Positions 8,901-19,637 of a stretch of 64,000 nucleotides of DNA are shown here, one piece after another. The notes beneath the pieces were generated by a model that was not told where the DNA came from, ran no database searches, and worked only from the letters and a program-made list of their open reading frames with translations. The DNA lies in assembly GCF_000739085.1 (NCBI RefSeq), contig NZ_CP009110.1, positions 620,001 through 684,000 on the forward strand, written 5' to 3'. This stretch comes from Amycolatopsis methanolica 239. Lineage in GTDB: Bacteria; Actinomycetota; Actinomycetes; Mycobacteriales; Pseudonocardiaceae. The translations under genes were made by a program, and so were the position numbers. Numbering within the stretch: position 1 is the stretch's first letter; each line of letters starts with the position of its first letter.

Positions 8901-10127
8901 TTACTTCGCTTCGGACAGCAGGGCCGCGATCCGCTCCACGCCCTCCACCAGGTCCGACTCGGCCAGCGCGTAGGAGAACCGGAAGTAGCCCGGCGTCCCG
9001 AACGCCTCGCCCGGCACCGCGGCCACGTCGGCCTCGCGCAGCATCAGGTCGGCCAGCTCCAGCGTGTCGGCCGGCTTCTCGCCGCGGATCTCCTTGCCGA
9101 GGAGCTCCTTGAACGACGGGTACGCGTAGAACGCGCCCTCCGGGGTCGGGCAGGTGACGCCCGGGATGTCGGAGAGCAGTGAGACGATCTTCTTGCGGCG
9201 CGCGTCGAACGCGGCGCGCATCTCGGCGACCACGTCCAGCGGCCCCGCGACGGCGGCCAGCGCGGCCCGCTGTGCGACGTTCGACACGTTGCCGCACAGG
9301 TGGGACTGGTAGCTCGTCGCGGCCTTGATCACGTCCTTGGGGCCGGCGATCCAGCCCACGCGCCAGCCGGTCATCGAGTAGGTCTTGGCGACGCCGTTCA
9401 GCACCAGGGTCTGGTCGGCCAGCTCGGGCACCACGACCGGCATCGAGTGGTTCTCCACGCCGTCGTAGGTCAGGTGCTCGTAGATCTCGTCGGTGATCAC
9501 CCAGATGCCGTGCTCGAGGGCCCACTTGCCGATGGCCTCGATCTGCTCGCGGCTGTAGACCGCGCCGGTCGGGTTGGACGGCGAGTTGAACAGCAGCACC
9601 TTGGTGCGGTCGGTGCGCGCGGCCTCCAGCTGCTCGACGGTGACCCGGTAGCCGGTCGACTCGTCGGCGGTGACCTGCACCGGCACCCCGCCGGCGAGCT
9701 TGATCGACTCGGGGTAGGTGGTCCAGTACGGCGCGAGCAGCAGGACCTCGTCGCCCGGGTCGCACAGCGTGGCGAAGGCGGAGTAGACGGCCTGCTTGCC
9801 GCCGTTGGTGACCAGGACCTGGCTGGGCTCGATGGCGAAGCCGGTGTCGCGCAGCGTCTTCGCCGCGATGGCCTCCTTCAGCACGGGCAGGCCACCGGCC
9901 GCGGTGTAACCGTGGTTGGCCCGGTCGTGGACGGCCTTCGCGGCCGCCTCGACGACGTAGTCGGGCGTCGGGAAGTCCGGCTGCCCCGCACCGAAGCCGA
10001 TCACCGGGCGGCCCTGCGCCTTCAGCTCCTTCGCCTTCGCGTCGACGGCGAGGGTGGCCGACGGCGTGATGCCGGCGATCCGGGCCGAAATGCGGGAGCT
10101 GGCGGTGACGGTTGCGGGTGCGCTCAT
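8901..10127 (-). CDS. aspC: Pyridoxal-phosphate aminotransferase, aspartate aminotransferase type
   Basis: 408 residues from the ATG at 10127 ([10 protein letters not shown]); another in-frame ATG at 10136 would add three residues and neither has a clear ribosome site. It is a fold-type I class I/II aminotransferase: [12 protein letters not shown]-terminal substrate motif, [23 protein letters not shown] (PLP-binding Asn), TDEIYE (Asp), [15 protein letters not shown] containing the Schiff-base Lys, and a C-terminal FRFSYA Arg that binds the substrate alpha-carboxylate. It should interconvert aspartate/2-oxoglutarate and oxaloacetate/glutamate in the cytoplasm. It is divergent from tRNA-Trp and secE. 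Related specificities (tyrosine, kynurenine) cannot be excluded from sequence alone. Confidence 0.92.
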   Translation of the reverse strand: MSAPATVTASSRISARIAGITPSATLAVDAKAKELKAQGRPVIGFGAGQPDFPTPDYVVEAAAKAVHDRANHGYTAAGGLPVLKEAIAAKTLRDTGFAIEPSQVLVTNGGKQAVYSAFATLCDPGDEVLLLAPYWTTYPESIKLAGGVPVQVTADESTGYRVTVEQLEAARTDRTKVLLFNSPSNPTGAVYSREQIEAIGKWALEHGIWVITDEIYEHLTYDGVENHSMPVVVPELADQTLVLNGVAKTYSMTGWRVGWIAGPKDVIKAATSYQSHLCGNVSNVAQRAALAAVAGPLDVVAEMRAAFDARRKKIVSLLSDIPGVTCPTPEGAFYAYPSFKELLGKEIRGEKPADTLELADLMLREADVAAVPGEAFGTPGYFRFSYALAESDLVEGVERIAALLSEAK

Positions 10128-10190
10128 GGCTTTCATGTTCGCACGTCGCGTGTGTCGAGGAGCACGCGGGAGCCGTTCTGCGCCCCTCGG

Positions 10191-10221
10191 TTGCGGGCCC
10201 CTTCCGGGCTTGCCGTAGACT
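10191..10221 (+). promoter_or_regulatory. Putative promoter of tRNA-Trp and secE
   Basis: A TAGACT -10 element at 10216-10221 has a possible TTGCGG -35 element at 10191-10196 (19-nt spacer, longer than optimal). It lies about 85 bases upstream of tRNA-Trp in the divergent spacer from the aminotransferase gene. Confidence 0.4.
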
Positions 10222-10305
10222 TCCGAACTTGGAACGTCCGGAGCCTGACCCCGCAGGGCATGCGGGGAGGGTCAAGGGCGTCCAGCGAGCGGCTGGATTG
10301 CTCGA

Positions 10306-10378
<73 letters not shown>

Positions 10379-10398
10379 CGTCGATGTAGGTGCCTTAG

Positions 10399-11742
<1,344 letters not shown>

Positions 11743-11750
11743 CGACCCAG

Positions 11751-11793
11751 TACACTGGATCGTTGGCCCTCGCGCGCAGGCAGGCGCGCGGGG
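11751..11793 (+). promoter_or_regulatory. rplK promoter -10 and leader hairpin
   Basis: TACACT (11751-11756) is a good -10 hexamer, with no clear -35. It is followed by a 10-bp hairpin (arms 11768-11777 and 11784-11793, one G-U) in the 5' leader of rplK. The hairpin may be an attenuator, a processing site or part of an autogenous control region. Confidence 0.45.
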
Positions 11794-11819
11794 TACTCGG
11801 TACTGAATAGGAACTAGGA

Positions 11820-12251
11820 ATGCCACCCAAGAAGAAGAAGCTTGCAGCGATCATCAAGCTGCAGATTCAGGCGGGTGCCGCGAACCCGGCTCCGCCGGTC
11901 GGCCCCGCGCTGGGTCAGCACGGCGTCAACATCATGGAGTTCTGCAAGGCCTACAACGCCGCGACCGAGTCGCAGCGCGGCAACGTGGTGCCGGTCGAGA
12001 TCTCCGTGTACGAAGACCGGTCGTTCGACTTCAAGCTGAAGACGCCGCCGGCCGCTCGGCTGCTGCTGAAGGCCGCGGGCATCGACAAGGGCTCGGCCGA
12101 GCCGCACAAGACCAAGGTCGCCAAGGTGACCTGGGACCAGGTGCGCGAGATCGCCGAGACCAAGAAGTCGGACCTGAACGCCAACGACATCGAGCAGGCG
12201 GCGAAGATCATCGCCGGCACCGCCCGGTCGATGGGCATCACGGTCGAATAA
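11820..12251 (+). CDS. rplK: 50S ribosomal protein L11
   Basis: 143 residues, the normal length. The N-terminal domain ([21 protein letters not shown], with the conserved Pro pair that binds thiostrepton-type drugs) is followed by the C-terminal 23S rRNA-binding domain ([19 protein letters not shown]). L11 forms the GTPase-associated centre with L10/L12. The start is ATG at 11820 after TAGGAACTAGGA. It is the first gene of rplK-rplA. Confidence 0.97.
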   Translation: MPPKKKKLAAIIKLQIQAGAANPAPPVGPALGQHGVNIMEFCKAYNAATESQRGNVVPVEISVYEDRSFDFKLKTPPAARLLLKAAGIDKGSAEPHKTKVAKVTWDQVREIAETKKSDLNANDIEQAAKIIAGTARSMGITVE

Positions 12252-12267
12252 GTCCTCCGGGACTGCA

Positions 12268-12297
12268 GTGGGAGAGCCAGGCGCTGGCTCGTACCAC
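12268..12297 (+). promoter_or_regulatory. Hairpin in the rplK-rplA spacer, possible L1 site
   Basis: GTGG...CCAC (12268-12271 with 12294-12297) encloses an internal loop and a perfect 7-bp stem (12274-12280 with 12284-12290). L1 is known to bind a stem with an asymmetric internal loop in its own mRNA; this structure has that general form, but the match has not been tested. Confidence 0.35.
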
Positions 12298-12327
12298 AAC
12301 TGATCCACTTTCTAGCTAAGGACAGAC

Positions 12328-13047
12328 ATGGCAAAGCGCAGCAAGGCTTACCGCCAGACGGCTGAGCAGATCGACCGCGAGCGGCTCTACGCCCCGCTCG
12401 AGGCCGTCAAGCTGGCGAAGGAGCTCTCCAAGTCCAAGATGGACGAGACGGTCGAGGTCGCGATGCGCCTCGGCGTCGACCCCCGCAAGGCCGACCAGAT
12501 GGTCCGCGGCACCGTGAACCTGCCGCACGGTACCGGTAAGACCGTCCGCGTCATCGCGTTCGCCGTCGGCGACAAGGCCGCGCAGGCCGAGGCCGCCGGT
12601 GCGGACGCCGTCGGCAGCGACGACCTGATCGAGCGAATCCAGGGTGGCTGGCTCGACTTCGACGCCGCTGTCGCGACGCCGGACCAGATGGCGAAGGTCG
12701 GGCGCATCGCCCGCATCCTGGGCCCGCGTGGCCTGATGCCGAACCCGAAGAGCGGCACCGTGACGCCCGACGTGGCGAAGGCGGTCACCGAGATCAAGGG
12801 TGGCAAGATCGACTTCCGCGTCGACAAGCAGGCCAACCTGCACCTGGTGATCGGCAAGTCGTCGTTCGACGCCGAGAAGCTGGTTGAGAACTACGCGGCC
12901 GCCCTGGACGAGATCCTGCGGGCGAAGCCGTCCGCCGCGAAGGGCCGCTACATCAAGAAGGTGGTCATCTCGACCACCATGGGGCGCGGCATCCCGGTCG
13001 ACCCCGCCCGGACGCGCAACCTCCTCGCCGAGGACGCGACCGTCTGA
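12328..13047 (+). CDS. rplA: 50S ribosomal protein L1
   Basis: 239 residues, with the L1 signature [21 protein letters not shown] in the RNA-binding domain and GKSSF...NY in the C-terminal half. L1 forms the mobile stalk near the E site and represses its own operon by binding mRNA. The start is ATG at 12328, 76 bases after rplK. A strong terminator lies 14 bases downstream. Confidence 0.97.
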   Translation: MAKRSKAYRQTAEQIDRERLYAPLEAVKLAKELSKSKMDETVEVAMRLGVDPRKADQMVRGTVNLPHGTGKTVRVIAFAVGDKAAQAEAAGADAVGSDDLIERIQGGWLDFDAAVATPDQMAKVGRIARILGPRGLMPNPKSGTVTPDVAKAVTEIKGGKIDFRVDKQANLHLVIGKSSFDAEKLVENYAAALDEILRAKPSAAKGRYIKKVVISTTMGRGIPVDPARTRNLLAEDATV

Positions 13048-13060
13048 CGCTAGTTCGAGC

Positions 13061-13094
13061 GAAGGGCCCCGGCACTGCTGCGCCGGGGCCCTTC
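13061..13094. terminator. Terminator between rplA and the convergent membrane-protein gene
   Basis: Perfect 13-bp stem (13061-13073 and 13082-13094) with an 8-nt loop, 14 bases after the rplA stop and 4 bases beyond the stop of the minus-strand gene. It can serve both. Confidence 0.87.
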
Positions 13095-13097
13095 TCG

Positions 13098-14057
13098 TTA
13101 CCGGCTGGTGGGAGTGCCCGCCGTGCTCGGGGGCGGACAGGTGCTCCGGCCCGCCTCGTGGCCGGTGATCAGCCACTGACCCTTTTCGACGCGCTGCACG
13201 GTGAAGGTGCCGAGGGCAGGCCCGCCCTGGATCGGGAACCGGCACGAGTCGATCACCAGCGTGTCGCCCGGCGGTGGTTCCGAGACCGAGCTGGGTATCG
13301 ACTCGGCGTAGCTGTTGATGTTGGTGACCTGGGCCTTCAACGCGAACACGGCCTGCTGGCAGTCGGGGTACCCGAGGTCCTCCGCGAACTTCTGCTGGAT
13401 CGGGGTGTCGAACGAACCACACGCGAGGTCGGGCCGGTTCTGGGCGATCTGGGCGTAGACCATGCGGATCGCCTCGTACGGAGAGGTCGAGAAGATCTTG
13501 TTCGTGCGCCACTGCCCCCCGCCGGTTTCGGAGGCCGGCCTGTCCTCGTCCTGGCTGGGAAAGAAGTGGTTGTACGCCAGCTTGCCGGCGACGATCAGGA
13601 CGATCAGGAACAGCAGCGCGGACAGCAGCTTCCCGGCCAGTCGCTTCGCCCACTTCGGCGCCCTGATCTTCGGGCCGGGTTGGGGGAGTGGCTGGAGCTG
13701 GCCGTACGGCGGAGGTGGCACCGGCGGGCCGCCGTGCCCCGCCTGCGTGGGTGGGCCAGGCGCGGGCGCGTTCTGCGCCGGGCCGTACCCGGGGGCGCTC
13801 TGCACCGGCGCGTTCTGCGTTGGCACCAGCTCTCCGTTGCTCTGCCGCTGCGCTTCGGTGTAGCGGAGGAAGTCCTGGAACTGCTGGAACTGCTGGAACT
13901 GGCGCAGCTGCTCGGGGTCGAGCTGGGGTGCGGCGGGCTTGACCGCGCCACCGGGCGGGGGCTGTCCGCCGAGCGGGGTCGGCTCGTCGTCGGGCTGTTG
14001 GCCTGGTCGCTGCTCCACCACGCGCCCATGATGCCTGCCACGGGGTGGCCGAGTCAT
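13098..14057 (-). CDS. Membrane protein with Gln/Pro-rich cytoplasmic N-terminus, function unknown
   Basis: 319 residues from the ATG at 14057; a GTG at 14021 ([14 protein letters not shown]) is an alternative start. Residues about 45-75 carry a Gln/Phe repeat (FQQFQQFQ) from a perfect 9-bp tandem repeat, then a Pro/Gly/Gln-rich stretch, a basic segment ([15 protein letters not shown]), one transmembrane helix ([19 protein letters not shown]) and an extracytoplasmic domain of about 150 residues with four Cys. The outer domain ([20 protein letters not shown]...) resembles DUF4878/NTF2-like domains of actinobacterial single-pass proteins. I do not recognise a specific function. It converges with rplA and is divergent from the L10 leader. 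Confidence 0.82.
   Translation of the reverse strand: MTRPPRGRHHGRVVEQRPGQQPDDEPTPLGGQPPPGGAVKPAAPQLDPEQLRQFQQFQQFQDFLRYTEAQRQSNGELVPTQNAPVQSAPGYGPAQNAPAPGPPTQAGHGGPPVPPPPYGQLQPLPQPGPKIRAPKWAKRLAGKLLSALLFLIVLIVAGKLAYNHFFPSQDEDRPASETGGGQWRTNKIFSTSPYEAIRMVYAQIAQNRPDLACGSFDTPIQQKFAEDLGYPDCQQAVFALKAQVTNINSYAESIPSSVSEPPPGDTLVIDSCRFPIQGGPALGTFTVQRVEKGQWLITGHEAGRSTCPPPSTAGTPTSR
13875..13901 (-). repeat. Three perfect 9-bp tandem repeats inside the membrane-protein gene
   Basis: CTGGAACTG is repeated three times (13875, 13884, 13893), encoding repeated Gln-Phe-Gln units on the minus strand. Changes in copy number would keep the frame. Confidence 0.85.
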
Positions 14058-14102
14058 CACGGACCGCGTAACCAGGGTGCCGGCAAGCCGCCCGCCCAGG
14101 CC

Positions 14103-14300
14103 AGGTACTATGGACGACGGTTCTACCGAAGACCGCTGGTTCTTCACGCCGTCAGGCGCGAAGCGAAGTGCCCCGGAACAGGAGGGGCGGCCCGCGCAGG
14201 AAGAACGAGGCTGCACACCTCCGGTGTGTCCGACGCCCCGTGCTTGCTGCGCGTGGGCGTTTTCTTCTTCCCGGGACTCCTCGCACAAGGCGGTCAAACC
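14103..14300 (+). ncRNA. Ribosomal protein L10 leader
   Basis: The 5' leader of rplJ holds the usual L10-leader layout: a TACTAT -10 element near 14106, a long structured region, and a terminal hairpin (CGCCC...GTGC paired with GCGC...GGGCG, about 14234-14258) followed by TTTTCTTCTTC. Leaders of this family bind the L10-(L12)4 complex to repress rplJL. The final hairpin with a pyrimidine tract resembles an attenuator. Boundaries are approximate. Confidence 0.7.
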
Positions 14301-14321
14301 AGCCAAGAGAGGAGGCGACCC

Positions 14322-14858
14322 ATGGCGAAGCCGGACAAGGTGGCGGCCGTCGCCGAGATCGCGGACCACTTCCGCAGCAGCTCGGCCACCGTCATCACCC
14401 AGTACAACGGCCTCTCCGTGTCCCAGCTCAGCGAGCTGCGCCGCGCTCTCGGCACCAGTGCCAAGTACCGGGTTGCGAAGAACACCCTCGTGCAGCGGGC
14501 CGCGGAAGAGGCCGGCATCGAGGGTCTCCAGGATCTCTTCGTCGGCCCGACCGCGATCGCCTTCGTGCAGGGTGAGCCGGTCGACGCCGCGAAGGCCCTG
14601 AAGAACTTCGCCAAGGACAACGCCGCCCTGGTCATCAAGGGTGGCTACATGGACGGCCGCCCGCTGTCCGTCGACGAGGTCAACCAGATCGCCGACCTCG
14701 ACAGCCGCGAGGTTCTCCTCGCCAAGGCGGCAGGCGCGTTCAAGGCCAAGCTGTCCCAGGCCGCGGCTCTGTTCCAGGCCCCGGCGTCCCAGGTCGCCCG
14801 CCTCGCGCAGGCCCTCGCGGACAAGCAGCAGGGCGACGAGGCACCCGCCGAGAGCTGA
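14322..14858 (+). CDS. rplJ: 50S ribosomal protein L10
   Basis: 178 residues. [36 protein letters not shown] and the YRVAKNTL segment form the rRNA-binding N-terminal domain; the C-terminal helix (about 145-170) anchors L7/L12 dimers. L10 is the base of the stalk that recruits translation factors. The ATG at 14322 follows AGAGAGGAGG. It is controlled by the upstream L10 leader and lies 45 bases before rplL. Confidence 0.97.
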   Translation: MAKPDKVAAVAEIADHFRSSSATVITQYNGLSVSQLSELRRALGTSAKYRVAKNTLVQRAAEEAGIEGLQDLFVGPTAIAFVQGEPVDAAKALKNFAKDNAALVIKGGYMDGRPLSVDEVNQIADLDSREVLLAKAAGAFKAKLSQAAALFQAPASQVARLAQALADKQQGDEAPAES

Positions 14859-14903
14859 AGTAACCACCCGCCCCGTACCACCCGTTAGGAAAGGAACGCC
14901 AAC

Positions 14904-15296
14904 ATGGCGAAGCTGAGCACCGACGAACTGCTCGACGCGTTCAAGGAGCTGACCCTGCTGGAGCTCTCGGACTTCGTGAAGAAGTTCGAGGAGACCTTCG
15001 ACGTCACCGCCGCCGCGCCGGTCGCCGTCGCGGCCGCCGCCCCGGGTGCCGCCGCTGCCGGCGCCCCGGCCGAGGAGGAGAAGGACGAGTTCGACGTCAT
15101 CCTCGAGGGTGCCGGCGACAAGAAGATCCAGGTCATCAAGGTCGTCCGCGAGGTCGTCTCCGGCCTGGGCCTGAAGGAGGCCAAGGAGCTCGTCGAGGGC
15201 GCCCCGAAGCCGCTCCTGGAGAAGGTCGACAAGGACGCCGCCAACGCGGCCAAGGAGAAGCTCGAGGCTGCCGGCGCCAAGGTCAGCGTCAAGTAG
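14904..15296 (+). CDS. rplL: 50S ribosomal protein L7/L12
   Basis: 130 residues: N-terminal dimerisation helices ([28 protein letters not shown]), an Ala/Pro-rich hinge (about 40-60), and the C-terminal factor-binding domain ([41 protein letters not shown]). L12 is the multi-copy stalk protein that stimulates EF-Tu and EF-G GTPases. The ATG at 14904 follows AGGAAAGGA. A T-rich terminator follows. Confidence 0.98.
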   Translation: MAKLSTDELLDAFKELTLLELSDFVKKFEETFDVTAAAPVAVAAAAPGAAAAGAPAEEEKDEFDVILEGAGDKKIQVIKVVREVVSGLGLKEAKELVEGAPKPLLEKVDKDAANAAKEKLEAAGAKVSVK

Positions 15297-15315
15297 TCGC
15301 GAATTCCGCATCTCG

Positions 15316-15352
15316 AAAAAGGCGGGTCACCCGGCGGGTGGCCCGCCTTTTT
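15316..15352 (+). terminator. Terminator after rplL
   Basis: A run of A, then a GGCGGG stem with a GTCACCCGG/GGGTG inner part, closed by CCCGCC and a TTTTT tract: a canonical intrinsic terminator, 20 bases beyond the rplL stop. Confidence 0.92.
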
Positions 15353-15483
15353 CTCTTCACCTGGATTGTGGCTTGAAAAACTCATGAGTAACCTGCTCGA
15401 GACTTGACTCGTTGCACCTTGTTGACGCCGGGCAGGCGTGTGCCAGGGTGTTGATCCACGGCGTCGGAGCTGCGGGAGGTTCG

Positions 15484-16662
15484 ATGGGTGCCGAGGTGGT
15501 CATCGAGGGTCTGACCAAGTCCTTCGGGCGGCAGACCATTTGGCGGGACGTGACCTTGACACTGCCTCCGGGCGAGGTGTCGGTCATGCTGGGCCCGTCG
15601 GGCACCGGCAAGTCGGTGTTCCTGAAGTCCATGATCGGGCTGCTCAAGCCCGACCGGGGCAGCTGCATGATCAACGGTGTCGACATCGTGCGGTGCAGCG
15701 AGCACAAGCTCTACGAAACGCGAAAATTGTTCGGAGTGCTGTTCCAGGACGGCGCGCTGTTCGGTTCCATGAACCTCTACGACAACGTCGCGTTCCCGCT
15801 CCGCGAGCACACCAAGAAATCCGAGACCGAGATCCGCCGGATCGTCCTGGAAAAGCTCGAGATGACCGGTCTGGCCGGCGCCGAGAAGAAGCTGCCCGGC
15901 GAGATCTCCGGCGGTATGCGCAAGCGCGCCGGCCTGGCCCGCGCCCTGGTGCTGGACCCGGAGATCATCCTGGTCGACGAGCCGGACTCCGGTCTGGACC
16001 CGGTCCGCACCACCTACATCTCGCAGCTGTTCATCGACGTCAACGCGCAGATCGACGCGACGTTCCTGATCGTCACGCACAACATCAACCTGGCCCGCAC
16101 GGTGCCGGACAACCTGGGCATGCTGTTCCGCAAGGAGCTGGTCATGTTCGGCCCCCGCGAGGTGCTGCTGACCAGCGAGGAGCCGGTCGTCAAGCAGTTC
16201 CTGGGCGGCCGCATGGACGGCCCGATCGGCATGTCCGAGGAGAAGGACACCGCCCAGATGGCCGCCGAGCGCGCCATGTTCGAGGCAGGCCACCACGCGG
16301 GCGGGGTCGAGGACGTCACCGGCATCCCGGCCCAGATGCAGCCGACCCCGGGCGTGCCGACCCGGCAGGGCGCGATCCGCCGCAAGGACCGCGTCATGAA
16401 GATCCTGCACACGCTGCCGCCCGCCGCGCAGGAGGGGATCATCGAGTCCCTGTCCCCGGAGGAGCAGCGCCACTACGGCGTCACGCCCCGCCGCGCGGTG
16501 CACACCGGCAGCCGCCACGCCGCCGCCCAAACCATGCCGCTGCCCACCCACCACCAGGGCCAGCTCTCCGACGAGGAAATCGCGCGCATGCCGCAGTCCG
16601 GGTGGCCCAGCAGAACCGAGACCACCGACCGGTTCCGTGGCCCGGGGGCCGGTGAGGCATGA
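15484..16662 (+). CDS. mceG: Mce transporter ATPase MceG (Mkl)
   Basis: 392 residues. ABC ATPase with Walker A GPSGTGKS (residues 37-44), Q-loop (FGVLFQDGALF), signature ISGGMRKRAGLARAL, Walker B IILVDEPDSGLDP and H-loop VTHN. The MlaF/Mkl-specific features are present (MRKR after the signature), and a C-terminal extension of about 130 residues, typical of actinobacterial MceG and thought to stabilise the complex, follows. It powers Mce lipid/sterol import with the YrbE permeases. The ATG at 15484 has a GGGAGG site; a possible promoter (TTGACG 15422, CAGGGT 15444) lies upstream. In M. tuberculosis mkl sits near rplL but away from the mce operons; here it heads the operon. Confidence 0.95.
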   Translation: MGAEVVIEGLTKSFGRQTIWRDVTLTLPPGEVSVMLGPSGTGKSVFLKSMIGLLKPDRGSCMINGVDIVRCSEHKLYETRKLFGVLFQDGALFGSMNLYDNVAFPLREHTKKSETEIRRIVLEKLEMTGLAGAEKKLPGEISGGMRKRAGLARALVLDPEIILVDEPDSGLDPVRTTYISQLFIDVNAQIDATFLIVTHNINLARTVPDNLGMLFRKELVMFGPREVLLTSEEPVVKQFLGGRMDGPIGMSEEKDTAQMAAERAMFEAGHHAGGVEDVTGIPAQMQPTPGVPTRQGAIRRKDRVMKILHTLPPAAQEGIIESLSPEEQRHYGVTPRRAVHTGSRHAAAQTMPLPTHHQGQLSDEEIARMPQSGWPSRTETTDRFRGPGAGEA

Positions 16663-17453
16663 GCTCGACGGCCTCCTCGGCCAAGGTTCCCGGGATCGGA
16701 ATGCTGCGTGAGACCGGGAAGTTGTTCGCCCTCGGGCTGGACATCATCCGCGGGTTCTTCCAGCGGCCGTTCCAGTTGCGGGAGTTCATCCAGCAGTCGT
16801 GGTTCATCGCGAGCGTCACGATCCTGCCTACGGCCCTCGTCGCGATCCCGTTCGGCGCGGTCATCTCGCTGCAGTTCGGGTCCCTCGCGCGCCAGCTCGG
16901 CGCGCAGTCCTACACCGGCGCCGGCAGCGTGCTCGCGACCGTGCAGCAGGCCGCCCCGCTGGTGACCGCGCTGCTCGTCGCGGGCGCGGGCGGCAGCGCG
17001 ATCTGCGCGGACATCGGCGCGCGCACGATCCGCGAGGAGATCGACGCGATGGAGGTGCTCGGCGTCTCCGCGGTGCAGCGGCTGATCGTGCCGCGCGTGC
17101 TCGCGTCGATGCTCGTCGCGTTGCTGCTCAACGGCATGGTCAGCGTCATCGGCGTGCTCGGCGGCTACTTTTTCAACGTGGTGCTGCAGGGCGGCACGCC
17201 GGGCGCGTACCTGGCGAGCTTCTCGGCGCTGGCGCAGCTGCCCGACCTGTGGGTGGGCGAGATCAAGGCGCTCATCTTCGGCTTCATCGCCGCCGTGGTC
17301 GCCGCCTACCGCGGGCTGAACCCCGCAGGCGGCCCGAAGGGCGTCGGTGACGCGGTGAACCAGTCCGTCGTCATCACGTTCCTGCTGCTCTTCGTCGTGA
17401 ACTTCGTGATCACGCTCATCTACCTGCAGATCGTCCCCGGAAAGCTGAGCTGA
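16659..17453 (+). CDS. yrbEA: Mce permease subunit YrbEA (MlaE family)
   Basis: 264 residues, with four to five transmembrane helices and the MlaE-family core (QSWFIASVTILPTALVAIPFG, GAGGSAICADIGARTIREEIDAMEVLGV). The EEIDAMEVLG segment is the cytoplasmic coupling helix that contacts the ATPase. The start overlaps the mceG stop (ATGA), so the two are translationally coupled. It forms the inner-membrane channel of the Mce system with YrbEB. Confidence 0.95.
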   Translation: MSSTASSAKVPGIGMLRETGKLFALGLDIIRGFFQRPFQLREFIQQSWFIASVTILPTALVAIPFGAVISLQFGSLARQLGAQSYTGAGSVLATVQQAAPLVTALLVAGAGGSAICADIGARTIREEIDAMEVLGVSAVQRLIVPRVLASMLVALLLNGMVSVIGVLGGYFFNVVLQGGTPGAYLASFSALAQLPDLWVGEIKALIFGFIAAVVAAYRGLNPAGGPKGVGDAVNQSVVITFLLLFVVNFVITLIYLQIVPGKLS

Positions 17454-17455
17454 TC

Positions 17456-18295
17456 ATGGCGAACATCGGTCAGACGGCGAAGCGGATCGCCCACCGTCCA
17501 CTCGAGGTGCTGGACAACTTCGGCGACCAGATGTCGTTCTACATCCGGGCGCTGGCGTGGACGCCGCGCACGATCCGCCGCTACACCAAGGAAGTGCTGC
17601 GGCTGCTGGCCGAGGTCAGCTTCGGGTCGGGCTCGCTCGCGGTCATCGGCGGCACGGTCGGCGTGATGATCGGCCTCACCCTGTTCACGGGTGTCCTCGT
17701 CGGCCTCCAGGGCTATTCGGCCCTGAACTCGATCGGCACGTCGGCGTTCACCGGCTTCCTGACCGCGTTCTTCAACACCCGCGAGATCGCCCCGCTGGTC
17801 GCAGGCCTCGCGTTGTCGGCGACCGTCGGCGCCGGGTTCACCGCGCAGCTGGGCGCGATGCGGATCTCGGAGGAGATCGACGCGCTCGAGGTGATGGGCG
17901 TGCCGAGCCTGCCGTACCTGGTGACCACGCGGATCATCGCCGGGTTCGTCGCGGTCATCCCGCTGTACGTGATCGGCCTGCTGTCGTCGTACCTGGCGTC
18001 GCGGCTGGTGGTCATCTACATCTACGGGCAGTCCGAAGGGACGTACGACCACTACTTCAATCTGTTCTTACCTCCCGAGGACGTCTTCTACTCGTTCATC
18101 AAGGTGCTGATATTCAGCGTCGTGATCATCCTGACCCACTGCTACTTCGGGTACCGCGCCTCCGGCGGCCCGGCGGGCGTGGGTGTGGCGGTGGGCCGCG
18201 CGGTGCGGCTGAGCATCGTCACGGTCGCCATCATCAACTTCTTCATCGGGTTCGCCATCTGGGGGACCTCGGTGACGGTCCGGATCGCGGGGTGA
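17456..18295 (+). CDS. yrbEB: Mce permease subunit YrbEB (MlaE family)
   Basis: 279 residues, the second MlaE-type permease of the pair. It has an N-terminal amphipathic helix, then SVGFGSGSLA-like membrane entry, GFLTAFFNTREIAPLVAGLALSATVGAGFTAQLGAMRISEEIDALEVMGV (coupling helix EEIDALEVMG) and C-terminal helices. It starts two bases after the yrbEA stop. Pairing of unequal YrbEA/YrbEB subunits is characteristic of actinobacterial mce operons. Confidence 0.95.
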   Translation: MANIGQTAKRIAHRPLEVLDNFGDQMSFYIRALAWTPRTIRRYTKEVLRLLAEVSFGSGSLAVIGGTVGVMIGLTLFTGVLVGLQGYSALNSIGTSAFTGFLTAFFNTREIAPLVAGLALSATVGAGFTAQLGAMRISEEIDALEVMGVPSLPYLVTTRIIAGFVAVIPLYVIGLLSSYLASRLVVIYIYGQSEGTYDHYFNLFLPPEDVFYSFIKVLIFSVVIILTHCYFGYRASGGPAGVGVAVGRAVRLSIVTVAIINFFIGFAIWGTSVTVRIAG

Positions 18296-18302
18296 CATCA
18301 CT

Positions 18303-19637
18303 GTGGTGACCTTGCGCCGCAGGCTGCTCGGCCTGCTCCTGATCGTGGTGCTCGCGGCCGGTGTCACGCTGTCGATCGCCATGTACAACCGGGCGTTCAC
18401 GCCGACCGTCGAGGTGAAGCTGCAGGCGGGCGAGGTCGGCAACCAGCTGCTGCCGCAGTCCGACGTGAAGGTGCGCGGGCTGATCGTCGGGTCTGTCAAG
18501 TCGATCGACGCGAGCGCCGAGGGCGCCACGCTGACGCTGGCCCTGGACCCGGAGTCGGCGAAGCTGATCCCGGAGAACGTCAGCGCCCGGTTCCTGCCGA
18601 AAACGCTGTTCGGCGAGCGGTACGTGTCGCTGGAGATCCCGGAGCAGCCGTCGGCGCGGACGCTCGCCGCCGGTGACGTGATCCCGCAGGACCGCACGCA
18701 GAACGCGGTCCAGCTGTCGCAGGCGCTGGACAACCTGCTGCCGGTGCTGCAGGCCGTGCAGCCGGAGAAGCTGTCCACCACGCTGACCGCCATCTCGACC
18801 GCCCTGCAGGGCCGCGGCGAGACGCTCGGGCAGACCCTGTCGGAGCTGGGCACCTACTTCGGCGACCTGAACCCGCACCTGCCGCAGCTCCAGGAGAACC
18901 TGCGCGAGCTGGCGAAGTTCTCGGACAACCTCAGCGACGCCGCGCCGGACCTGGTGCAGACGCTGGACAACCTGTCGACCACGACGAAGACGGTGTTCGA
19001 CGAGCAGCAGAACCTGCAGGCCCTCTACGCCAACGTGACGGCCGCGTCGCAGACCCTGGAATCGTTCGTGAGCGCGAACGCGAGCAACCTGATCAGCCTC
19101 GCCGAGAACTCCCGCCCGACGGCCGAGCTGCTGGCGAAGTACGCGCCGGAGTACCCGTGCCTGTTCGGCTCGATGGCCGAGCTGGTGCCCTACGTGGACG
19201 AGGCGCTGGGCAAGGGCACGAACCAACCGGGCCTGCACGCCACGATCGAGATCGTCACCACCCGCGGGCCGTACGTGGCGGGCCGCGACGAGCCGCGCTT
19301 CGAGGACAAGCGGGGCCCGCGCTGCTACAACGTCAAGGACTTCCCGCAGCCGTTCCCGCAGTACCCGCCGGAGGGCCCGATCAAGGACGGCGCCCAGCCG
19401 ACGCCGGGCTCGCGTCCGGCCAGTGACGGTCTCGTCCCGGCCAACACCATCGCCGACGCCGGCGGCTACAACGGCGGCGGCGCGGCTGGCGGCAACCCGG
19501 CCAACGGCCGGGCCGAACTCGACTTCCTGTCCCAGCTCGTCGGCCCGCAGGTCGGCCTCGACCCGGCGGCCATGCCGGGCTGGTCCGGCCTGCTCGTGGG
19601 CCCCCTCTACCGGGGTGCGGAGGTGACGGTCAAGTGA
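18303..19637 (+). CDS. mceA: Mce family protein MceA
   Basis: 444 residues. One N-terminal signal-anchor helix (about 8-27), the MCE/MlaD beta-barrel domain (about 35-115: KLQAGEVGNQLLPQSDVKVRGLIVGSVKSI, FGERYVSLEIP), a long helical region (about 130-290, heptad-like LDNL and LAKF patterns) and a C-terminal Gly/Pro/Asn-rich tail. Six Mce proteins are thought to form a hexameric tunnel across the periplasm that carries hydrophobic substrates. Tandem GTG codons at 18303 and 18306 are both possible starts. Confidence 0.93.
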   Translation: MVTLRRRLLGLLLIVVLAAGVTLSIAMYNRAFTPTVEVKLQAGEVGNQLLPQSDVKVRGLIVGSVKSIDASAEGATLTLALDPESAKLIPENVSARFLPKTLFGERYVSLEIPEQPSARTLAAGDVIPQDRTQNAVQLSQALDNLLPVLQAVQPEKLSTTLTAISTALQGRGETLGQTLSELGTYFGDLNPHLPQLQENLRELAKFSDNLSDAAPDLVQTLDNLSTTTKTVFDEQQNLQALYANVTAASQTLESFVSANASNLISLAENSRPTAELLAKYAPEYPCLFGSMAELVPYVDEALGKGTNQPGLHATIEIVTTRGPYVAGRDEPRFEDKRGPRCYNVKDFPQPFPQYPPEGPIKDGAQPTPGSRPASDGLVPANTIADAGGYNGGGAAGGNPANGRAELDFLSQLVGPQVGLDPAAMPGWSGLLVGPLYRGAEVTVK

